The notes below the pieces were generated by a model. The model saw only the letters and a list, made by a program, of their open reading frames with translations, did not search any database and was not told the origin of the DNA. Shown here in pieces: positions 57,945-64,000 of a stretch of DNA of 64,000 bases. The position numbers were made by a program, and so were the translations under genes. The first letter of the stretch is position 1. Every line of letters starts with the position of its first letter. The stretch spans positions 1,843,501 to 1,907,500 of the forward strand of contig NC_017956.1 in the NCBI RefSeq assembly GCF_000264455.2. The letters are read 5' to 3'. This stretch comes from Tistrella mobilis KA081020-065 (lineage in GTDB: Bacteria > Pseudomonadota > Alphaproteobacteria > Tistrellales > Tistrellaceae).

Positions 57945-58078
57945 GGCGGTTCCTCCATCCAATTTTCAGATCGATAAGATCCAGATAATCCATTTTCCTT
58001 AAGTTTAGGCTGCTTTCTATGATGGCGCCAGAGAACGCCCTGGTAACAGGCGCCATCACCGCTCAGGAGGCCCCGGCA
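57945..58078. promoter_or_regulatory. Divergent LysR/hydratase promoter region with a 9-bp leader hairpin
   Basis: AT-rich part 57961-58020 carries repeated GATAAG/GATAAT words (57972-57989), fitting LysR-type binding. Then GATGGCGCC (58021-58029) pairs perfectly with GGCGCCATC (58049-58057) across 19 nt, ending just before the AGGAGG site of the hydratase. Confidence 0.5.
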
Positions 58079-58882
58079 ATGCGCGAAGATCTGGTGCTGT
58101 ACATGGTTGAGGAGGGCATCGCCCGGATCACCATGAACCGGCCCGAAGCGCTGAACGCGCTCGACGATCGGCTCAATGATGCCCTGGCCGTCGCCTGGGA
58201 CCGCTTCGCGGCGGATGATGCGGCGGATGTCGCCGTGCTTTCGGGTGAAGGTCGGGCCTTCTGTTCCGGTGCCGATCTGAAGAGCTTCATTCCGCGCTGG
58301 CAGGGTGCCGACATGATGGCGCCGCGCCGCAATGCGCCAACCGGCATCGGCGGCGGGCTCACCCGCGGCCGCCATCGCCTGGTCAAACCGGTGGTGGCGG
58401 CCCTGCACGGCCATGTCATCGGTGGCGGGTTCGAACTTGCTCTTGCCTGCGACATCCGCATTGCCGCAGAGGATGCCAGCTTCGGCATCTTCGAGCTGCG
58501 CTATGGCCTGCACCAGGGCGATGGCGGGCTCGTGCGCCTTTCGGCCATCGCCGGCATCGGCACGGCGCTCGATCTCACCCTGACCGGCCGACCGGTCGAC
58601 GCGGCCGAAGCCTTGCGTCTGCACCTGGTCTCCCGGGTGGTGCCGCGCGCTGACCTCATGACCGTCGCGCTGGAGACGGCCGCACGCATCCGGGCCAATG
58701 GCCGCACCGCCGTCCGCTCGGCCAAGGAGACCGTGCTGGAACTGATCGGCCGCCCCCTCGACGACGCCCTCAGATTGGAAACCCTCTACGGCTATTCGAG
58801 CCTGGGTGATTTTGGCGAGGCGGGGCCCAGGCTCGCCCGCTTTCTCGACAAGACCCCTTCCCGGCAGGATGGAGACCGGTAA
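58079..58882 (+). CDS. Enoyl-CoA hydratase/isomerase family protein (crotonase fold)
   Basis: 267 residues. The oxyanion hole comes from GRAFCSGADLKSF and HGHVIGGGFELALACDIRIA; the first catalytic glutamate position is kept in FELRYGL, while the second (in the ALDLTLTG helix) appears to be Asp. That makes hydratase activity uncertain and leaves isomerase or other crotonase chemistry open. ATG 58079 has AGGAGG 8 nt upstream; ATGs at 58019 and 58022 would swallow the leader hairpin. Stop overlaps the XRE start (TAATG). Confidence 0.88.
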   Translation: MREDLVLYMVEEGIARITMNRPEALNALDDRLNDALAVAWDRFAADDAADVAVLSGEGRAFCSGADLKSFIPRWQGADMMAPRRNAPTGIGGGLTRGRHRLVKPVVAALHGHVIGGGFELALACDIRIAAEDASFGIFELRYGLHQGDGGLVRLSAIAGIGTALDLTLTGRPVDAAEALRLHLVSRVVPRADLMTVALETAARIRANGRTAVRSAKETVLELIGRPLDDALRLETLYGYSSLGDFGEAGPRLARFLDKTPSRQDGDR

Positions 58883-59352
58883 TGGCAGGCAGACTCGTCA
58901 GTCAGGCCGACGTGATACTCGGCCAGAAGATCAAGAGATTACGCCGGCTGCGCGGCTTCAGTCAGAGCGACGTCGCCAACGTCCTGGAGATCACCTTTCA
59001 GCAGGTCCAGAAATACGAACGCGGCGTCAATCGTGTGCCAGCCGCAGCAATTCCGGCGCTTGCGCGGTTGCTGAACACCACCGCAAGCCATCTTCTCGAC
59101 ATCGAGTCACCCCGACAGGCCGCCGCCACGGATGATCGCGAAGTGATGGCCCTGCAGGCAGCGCTCTCCACGCTGCCCGAGAACTCGCCAGCCCGCGTGC
59201 AATATCTGAAGGCAGTCGCCGCCCTGGCCGCCGCCATTCGCGCAGCAAGCGATGATCAGCTGGCGGCGAACATCACCGACAACACCGGCCGGGTCTCCGC
59301 GTCGGGCGTCGGCACCACCTCATCGGTGATCCCCCAGTCCGCAAGGTCATAA
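58882..59352 (+). CDS. XRE family transcriptional regulator
   Basis: 156 residues. The helix-turn-helix (residues ~12-68) reads ILGQKIKRLRRLRGFSQSDVANVLEITFQQVQKYERG ... LARLLN, followed by a short alpha-helical region. The layout matches small alphaproteobacterial regulators of the phage C1/CtrA-era type. The last ~32 codons run antisense over the 3' end of the convergent lysozyme-like gene (97-nt overlap), so the true ancestral C-terminus was probably shorter. Coupled to the hydratase gene. Confidence 0.9.
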   Translation: MAGRLVSQADVILGQKIKRLRRLRGFSQSDVANVLEITFQQVQKYERGVNRVPAAAIPALARLLNTTASHLLDIESPRQAAATDDREVMALQAALSTLPENSPARVQYLKAVAALAAAIRAASDDQLAANITDNTGRVSASGVGTTSSVIPQSARS

Positions 59353-60239
59353 ACCGCCCCATGGACCGTGCCCCGACCGGTGGCAAAGGTCATCTTGCGG
59401 CTCAGCACGTCGTTCCGCCACTGGGCGGCGGCGTGGTTGGCGATGACCTGCGCAAAGGCTGCCCGGCAGGCGGCATTATCGAGCCCGGCCGTATCGACCG
59501 CCAGCAGATCGGCCGAAACTGCACTGCTCACACCGGTCTGTACCGCGACATCGAACCAGAAGGCGATGTCGAGCAGAGAGACCTGCCGCCCCGACATATA
59601 GCGGCTGAGATAGCCGACCGCCCGGCCGAACCAGGTTGCGAAGGCATGGTCCATCTGAACCGATTTGGCCGCCCCCTGATTGCCAAGGGCGGAGAAATGG
59701 CCCGCCCATGGATCAATCAATCGGGTGTTGTTGGCCCCCGTCGAAATTGTCTTCGCCCAGTCGACCGCAGCCTGGCCGCGGAGCGGCAGGGCCTGCATCA
59801 TCTGATCGTATTCATCCCCGAAGATGCCGGCAATCAGCCCGGGGGCTCTGATCTCGATATCCGAGAACAGCTGCTCCAGCGCCCCTGAGGACAGGGTGAA
59901 GCCGAGAATGCCCCAGGTAAGTCCGCCCGAATCGAAGGCCCCCACCGCACCGGTGAAATAGGTGCCCTCGAAGGCGACGGTTGGATTCAGCACCCGGTCG
60001 AAGGCGGTGAGCGGCCCCAGCGTCGAGAGGGACTGCCACTCATCCTCGAGAAAGGTGGCGGAGACGGGAAAACCGCTTCCCGTCTGCCAGTCATTCATGG
60101 CCCGGGCGCTCGCCGGGCCGAACCGGCCATCGACGACCAGACGCGCCCCTTTCCGGTTCAACAGGGTCTGAACCGCATCCGCCAGCGGGCCCGAAATCAT
60201 GGCCCGGCCCTGGGTGGCGGTGGAGAAGTAAATCGTCAC
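59256..60239 (-). CDS. Lysozyme-like protein: peptidoglycan-binding domain plus GH24-like catalytic pattern, no signal peptide
   Basis: 327 residues. The first ~70 look like a PG_binding_1 module (LADAVQTLLNRKGARLVVDGRFGPASARAMNDWQTGSGF). Then Glu91 in NPTVAFEGTYF, Asp103 and Thr108 in FDSGGLTWGILGF recall the Glu-Asp-Thr spacing of phage-type (GH24) lysozymes, though with a longer gap. No signal peptide or membrane span is visible, as in endolysins and type VI effectors. Family not firmly recognised; GH46-like is another option. Confidence 0.6.
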   Translation of the reverse strand: MTIYFSTATQGRAMISGPLADAVQTLLNRKGARLVVDGRFGPASARAMNDWQTGSGFPVSATFLEDEWQSLSTLGPLTAFDRVLNPTVAFEGTYFTGAVGAFDSGGLTWGILGFTLSSGALEQLFSDIEIRAPGLIAGIFGDEYDQMMQALPLRGQAAVDWAKTISTGANNTRLIDPWAGHFSALGNQGAAKSVQMDHAFATWFGRAVGYLSRYMSGRQVSLLDIAFWFDVAVQTGVSSAVSADLLAVDTAGLDNAACRAAFAQVIANHAAAQWRNDVLSRKMTFATGRGTVHGAVYDLADWGITDEVVPTPDAETRPVLSVMFAAS

Positions 60240-60339
60240 GGCAGCCGCTCCACGCCTGTGAACCCCTGATGGAAAGCCTACCGCAAAACGCAGAGGCGTC
60301 CAATCACCGGGTCGTCACATGATGGCATGCAGCCAAGGG

Positions 60340-60765
60340 TTATCGCGGTGCCTCGGGCAGAACGTCCAGAACACTGGGCGTACCCGAACCCGCGGCGCCC
60401 GAAGCCGGCGGTTCACTCGACGCATCGGGCGTGACGGGTGCTGCAGCGTCGTAAAATTCAACGCGATCACGCGCATCGGTGTAACCGAGTACCCGGCGGA
60501 CCTGCTCGTCCAGCATATCGGGATCCAGGCTCTCTGCGCGCATGAGAGCCACCTGCTTCTCCAGCCGCTGCCGTTCTGTCCGGGCGTCGTCGAGCTGATG
60601 GTTCAGCGCCGCCAGCTGCTGGCGCATCTGCAGCCAGGCCACGACCCCGCGGTCGCCCTGAACCGCGTGGAACGCAAAATAGCTGACCAGGCACCCCCAG
60701 AAAATCTGGGGCGCGATCTGGCGCAAGCGGCGCGTTATATCCCTTTGCATCGACATGGGGTGCAT
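60340..60765 (-). CDS. FtsB/DivIC-like septum formation initiator
   Basis: 141 residues: a short cytoplasmic N-terminus, one membrane helix (IFWGCLVSYFAFHAV), then a coiled coil (LQMRQQLAALNHQLDDARTERQRLEKQVALMRA) ending ESLDPDMLDEQVRRVLGYTDARDRVEFY. This is the divisome FtsB layout. The tail is Pro/Ala/Ser-rich. ATG 60765 is kept; ATGs at 60756 and 60750 are possible. Confidence 0.88.
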   Translation of the reverse strand: MHPMSMQRDITRRLRQIAPQIFWGCLVSYFAFHAVQGDRGVVAWLQMRQQLAALNHQLDDARTERQRLEKQVALMRAESLDPDMLDEQVRRVLGYTDARDRVEFYDAAAPVTPDASSEPPASGAAGSGTPSVLDVLPEAPR

Positions 60766-61108
60766 GGAATCACGCAGTTGTCACGGCGTCAATCAGCCTT
60801 CGTGGCGCAGGCCTCCCCGTCCGATATTTGTCATGGCGCCTGTGGCGCGGTCGCCGCGCCGGCTCATTCCACGGGCTGTCACAAATATGGCTAAATTTTA
60901 ACCATGTCATGTCATCTGACGGTTTTTTGAGCGAACCCAACACCGTTCGGACACCTGCGCGCCTGTCGCCTTCTACGTAATCTTCCCCGGAGAGAACCGC
61001 GGAGACCTGCGGACGGCAGACCGCCGCCTTCCTACCCAAGCATGTTTGGTCCGCTTCTTGCTGCTCTGGCTCATGGATCGGAACAACGCGCCCTACCGGA
61101 GGCCGTCA
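60766..61108. other. 343-nt divergent ftsB/urtA region with nested palindromes and a sigma-54 promoter
   Basis: Contains ATATTTGT (60824-60831) and ACAAATAT (60881-60888) enclosing the hairpin GGCGCGG-TCG-CCGCGCC (60844-60860); the poly-T TTTTTT near 60923; and the sigma-54 promoter at 61047-61062. No small gene was seen. Confidence 0.6.
61047..61062 (+). promoter_or_regulatory. Sigma-54 promoter of urtA
   Basis: TGGTCC-GCTTC-TTGCT, with GG at 61048-61049 and GC at 61060-61061 separated by exactly 10 nt, the invariant sigma-54 spacing (consensus TGGCAC-N5-TTGCW). The expected start site would be about 12 nt further, leaving a ~35-nt leader to ATG 61109. Fits nitrogen control by NtrC. Confidence 0.75.
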
Positions 61109-62380
61109 ATGAAACTCATCGTCCGCACCATCGCCAGCGGCGCCATTCTCGCCGCAGCCGCCGTCAGCGCCGCCACTGCCGCAGAACCCATCAAGGTGGG
61201 CGTTCTGCATTCGCTGTCCGGCACCATGGCGATCAGCGAGACCACCCTTAAGGACACCGTGCTGATGCTGGTGGACGAGGTGAACAAGAGCGGCGGCCTG
61301 CTCGGCCGTCCGCTTGAAGCGGTCGTCGTCGATCCGGCGTCGAACTGGCCGCTGTTCGCCGAAAAGGCCCGCGAACTGATCGAGAAGGACAAGGTCGACG
61401 TTGTCTTCGGCTGCTGGACATCGGTCTCGCGCAAGTCCGTGCTACCGGTATTCGAAGAGCTGGACGGGCTTCTGTTCTATCCTGTGCAGTACGAGGGTGA
61501 GGAAAGCTCGCGCAACGTTTTCTACACCGGTGCCGCCCCCAACCAGCAGGCCATTCCGGCCGTCGAATACCTGATGAGCGAGGATGGCGGGGCGGCCAAG
61601 CGCTGGGTTCTGCTTGGCACCGACTATGTCTACCCGCGCACGACCAACAAGATCCTGCGCGCTTTCCTGCACTCCAAGGGTGTCTCGGATGACGACATCA
61701 TGGAGAGCTATACGCCCTTCGGCCACAGCGACTGGCAGACCATCGTCTCGGACGTGAAGAAGTTCGCCAGCGCCGGCAAGAAGACCGCCGTGGTCTCCAC
61801 CATCAACGGCGATGCCAACGTGCCGTTCTACAAGGAACTGGCCAACCAGGGCATCGACGCCGCCGACATTCCGGTCGTCGCCTTCTCGGTGGGCGAGGAA
61901 GAACTGGCCGGCCTCGACACCGGTCCGCTGGTCGGCCATCTGGCCGCCTGGAACTACTTCATGTCGGTCGATACGCCCGAGAACGCCGACTTCATCAAGA
62001 AGTGGCACGCCTTCATCAAGGACGACAAGCGCGTCGTCAACGACCCGATGGAAGCGACCTATATCGGCTTCAAGATGTGGAGCCAGGCGGTGCTGCAGGC
62101 CGGCACCACCGACGTCGATGCCGTGCGCCAGGCCATGTACGGCCAGAAGGTCCCGTCGCTGACCGGCACCACCGCGGTCATGAACGTCAACCACCACCTG
62201 TCGAAGCCGGTGCTGATCGGCGAGATCCAGGGTGATGGCCAGTTCTCGACCGTGTGGAAGACCGATGGTCCGATCGTCGGCGATGCCTGGTCCGACTACA
62301 TCCCGGAAAGTGCCAAGCTGACCGCCGACTGGACCTATCCCTGGGTCTGCGGCAACTGCGAGACGCCGAAGTACAAGTGA
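61109..62380 (+). CDS. urtA: Urea ABC transporter substrate-binding protein
   Basis: 423 residues, signal peptide (KLIVRTIASGAILAAAAVSAATAAE). EPIKVGVLHSLSGTMAISE, FGCWTSVSRKSVLPVFEELDGLLFYPVQYEGEE and the C-terminal TYPWVCGNCE are characteristic of UrtA. It delivers urea to the UrtBCDE importer. GGAGG lies upstream of ATG 61109; an earlier frame start at 61046 overlaps the sigma-54 site and is rejected. Confidence 0.97.
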   Translation: MKLIVRTIASGAILAAAAVSAATAAEPIKVGVLHSLSGTMAISETTLKDTVLMLVDEVNKSGGLLGRPLEAVVVDPASNWPLFAEKARELIEKDKVDVVFGCWTSVSRKSVLPVFEELDGLLFYPVQYEGEESSRNVFYTGAAPNQQAIPAVEYLMSEDGGAAKRWVLLGTDYVYPRTTNKILRAFLHSKGVSDDDIMESYTPFGHSDWQTIVSDVKKFASAGKKTAVVSTINGDANVPFYKELANQGIDAADIPVVAFSVGEEELAGLDTGPLVGHLAAWNYFMSVDTPENADFIKKWHAFIKDDKRVVNDPMEATYIGFKMWSQAVLQAGTTDVDAVRQAMYGQKVPSLTGTTAVMNVNHHLSKPVLIGEIQGDGQFSTVWKTDGPIVGDAWSDYIPESAKLTADWTYPWVCGNCETPKYK

Positions 62381-62398
62381 TGCGCTGACATCACGGCG

Positions 62399-62440
62399 GC
62401 TGCGCCGGGCCGGCCCAACCCCGGCATGGCCTGGCGCAGC
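62399..62440 (+). terminator. Inverted repeat between urtA and urtB, possible attenuator
   Basis: GCTGCGCC (62399-62406) pairs with GGCGCAGC (62433-62440); the loop contains the palindrome GGGCCGGCCC (62407-62416). It follows the urtA stop by about 20 nt with no T-run, consistent with message stabilisation that favours the binding protein over the permeases. Confidence 0.5.
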
Positions 62441-62652
62441 AGCATCTTCACGGAAAGTCTTCACCGATCGGACGGTGGCCCGTGCCGCCCGATCGCGGAG
62501 GACGGGGCTTCGGCTGTCTGCCTGTGGCCGCGGTACGCTCTCCCGCCGCCCGAGACATCACGACCGCCGAAGCCCCACCCTGCCCTTGCCGCCCCGGATC
62601 GGCCGGTCAGCTTCACCGGCGGCTCCGCACGCGGTTGCAGAAGACGAGCCCG

Positions 62653-64000
62653 ATGCCCGGACAAGCGATTTCTCCCCGCCGGCCTGCCGGCGGCCCCGCC
62701 ACGCTGCTGCGCGCCCTCGCGCTGGCGGCGGTGCTGCTGATCCTGCCGTTCGCCACCGGCCCATCCACCTTTTCTCCCGCAGGCGTGGCCGTCGCCCAGA
62801 CGACCGATGCCGCACCGACCGCGGAAGAGGATGCACAGCTGCGCGCCGCACTCGCCACCGAAGGCAGTGGCTTCGACGGCGCGCTGGCACTGATTCGCGC
62901 CCTGGCCGCCACGGGCGATGCCCGTGCCGCCCGGGCGATCGATGCCCTCCAGTCCGGCAATCTCGGCCGCCTGAACGATGGCGGTCTGGTGATCCTGGAA
63001 GGTCGCGGCAACGATGCCGGCATGCGCGATCCGGTGACCGGCGAGGATCTCGGCAAGGCCGAACGCGGCCTGGTCGAGCGCATCCGCGTCAACAATCGGG
63101 TGCGGGTCGAGGCCCGCGCCGCGATGGGCCTGATCGATCTCAGGGCAAAACGGCCGGAACGGCGCATTGCTGCGGCCGACGGCCTGATCAAGTCTCCGGA
63201 TGCGGCGGCACTGCCGCTGCTCACCCAGGCGATCGAGACCGAGACCGACGGCCGCGCCCGCGATGCCCTGACCAAGGCGCTGGCCGCCGTGCAGGCCTTC
63301 TACGCCGAGAACCCGGAGGAACGCCTTCAGGCGATCGAGACCCTGGGCGACTATGCCGACCCGCAGGTCCGCAGCCTGCTCGGCCGGATCGCCGACGGTA
63401 CACCGGAAGGGCTCTCCCCGGATGCCGCCCAGGCGGTGAAGGGTGCGGCGATCGATGCGCTGGCTGCCGTGGAAGCCAAGCTCGAAATGTGGGCGCTCGT
63501 CGGCAATGTCTATCAGGGGCTGAGCCTCGGATCGGTTCTCGTCCTTGCCGCCGTCGGTCTTGCCATCACCTTCGGCGTGATGGGCGTGATCAACATGGCC
63601 CATGGCGAGATGGTGATGCTCGGGGCCTATACGACCTATCTGGTCCAGCAGGGCATCGCGGCCGCGGCGCCGGCCCTGATGCCGGTATCGCTGTTGATCG
63701 CCCTGCCCGCAGCCTTCCTGGTCTCGGGGGCCGCTGGTTTCGCGATCGAGCGCAGCGTGATCCGCTGGCTCTATGGCCGGCCGCTCGAAACCCTGCTCGC
63801 GACCTGGGGGCTCAGCCTGATCATTCAGCAGGCGGTGCGCTCCATCTTCGGGCCGACCAATCGCGAAGTCTCCAGCCCCGACTGGATGAGCGGCGCTTTC
63901 GAGATCGCCGGCGGCATCACGCTGACCTATAACCGGCTCTGGATTCTGGCCTTCTCCCTGGTCGTGGTCGGCGGCGTGGCACTGCTTCTGCGCAAAACGC
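62653..64000 (+). CDS. urtB: Urea ABC transporter permease UrtB (3' end beyond window)
   Basis: Open in frame to the window end (about 449 codons). A signal-like hydrophobic segment (ATLLRALALAAVLLILPFATG) is followed by a ~230-residue hydrophilic helical region (AALATEGSGFDGALALIRALAATGD ... LLTQAIETETDGRARDALTKALA) probably in the periplasm, and then the LivH-type membrane domain (GLSLGSVLVLAAVGLAITFGVMGVINMAHGEMVMLGAYTTY, ETLLATWGLSLIIQQ). The long front extension is typical of UrtB. No good ribosome site before ATG 62653. Confidence 0.92.
   Translation, partial: MPGQAISPRRPAGGPATLLRALALAAVLLILPFATGPSTFSPAGVAVAQTTDAAPTAEEDAQLRAALATEGSGFDGALALIRALAATGDARAARAIDALQSGNLGRLNDGGLVILEGRGNDAGMRDPVTGEDLGKAERGLVERIRVNNRVRVEARAAMGLIDLRAKRPERRIAAADGLIKSPDAAALPLLTQAIETETDGRARDALTKALAAVQAFYAENPEERLQAIETLGDYADPQVRSLLGRIADGTPEGLSPDAAQAVKGAAIDALAAVEAKLEMWALVGNVYQGLSLGSVLVLAAVGLAITFGVMGVINMAHGEMVMLGAYTTYLVQQGIAAAAPALMPVSLLIALPAAFLVSGAAGFAIERSVIRWLYGRPLETLLATWGLSLIIQQAVRSIFGPTNREVSSPDWMSGAFEIAGGITLTYNRLWILAFSLVVVGGVALLLRKT

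Overview
The window is GC-rich chromosomal DNA from an alphaproteobacterium, most likely of the Rhodospirillales (a Tistrella-like organism is my best guess from gene content; no search was run). Supporting signs are the dusB-ntrB-ntrC-ntrY-ntrX-trkA-(HAD)-hfq-hflX order, a fused ispDF gene, a lipoyl-bearing E3 in the pyruvate dehydrogenase cluster, a CIRCE-controlled groESL operon and the dacC-tmk-holB-metG-tatD run.

Layout. 1-0.8 kb: end of a pyruvate phosphate dikinase-like gene that stops after the phosphohistidine domain. 0.8-4.7 kb (minus): four-gene glycine-betaine/osmoprotectant ABC importer joined by 4-nt overlaps. 5-8 kb: DUF1304 membrane protein, a periplasmic-sensor diguanylate cyclase and an HSL-type esterase. 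8.1-10.9 kb: a small accessory island beside tRNA-Ser(UGA), with a higBA toxin-antitoxin pair under a palindromic operator, a decayed left-truncated IS256-family element and two gene remnants. 11-11.9 kb: about 900 nt without a recognisable gene, but with a 14-bp hairpin. 11.9-20.6 kb (plus): cell-wall and housekeeping genes (MltB-like, RlpA, PBP5-type carboxypeptidase, tmk, holB, metG, tatD, PhnP-like). 20.6-31.5 kb: a mixed region with an MFS/TetR pair, an ECF sigma/anti-sigma pair, Bax-inhibitor-1, DUF2076, GNAT, an orphan DnaB/RecA-fold ATPase, a luciferase-like oxidoreductase, mazG and a frameshifted SDR. 31.7-45.7 kb (minus): groESL, hflX, hfq, HAD phosphatase, trkA and the two nitrogen two-component systems NtrYX and NtrBC with dusB. 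45.9-48.2 kb (plus): ispDF, pgpA, cinA. 48.2-56.9 kb (minus): SigJ-like sigma with a GyrI-like partner, Coq10/RatA, lipA and the pdhA-pdhB-pdhC-lpdA operon. 57-60.8 kb: LysR, enoyl-CoA hydratase, XRE regulator, an unsecreted lysozyme-like protein and an FtsB-like protein. 61.1-64 kb: urtA and the start of urtB (urea importer), cut by the window edge.

How it fits together. NtrB/NtrC (41.9-44.7 kb) sense and answer nitrogen status through sigma-54 promoters, and a good sigma-54 promoter match (TGG/TTGCT, GG-N10-GC) lies 47 nt before urtA, so the urea importer is probably a target of the regulator encoded in the same window. LipA lies next to a PDH complex with lipoyl domains on E2 and E3. CIRCE ahead of groES implies HrcA control of the chaperonin.

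I did not find a convincing wholly new multi-gene system. The items most worth a second look are the structured, gene-free block at 11.08-11.6 kb, the signal-less GH24-like lysozyme overlapping an XRE regulator, the orphan DnaB-like ATPase, the dikinase lacking its PEP barrel, and several unannotated operator-like palindromes.
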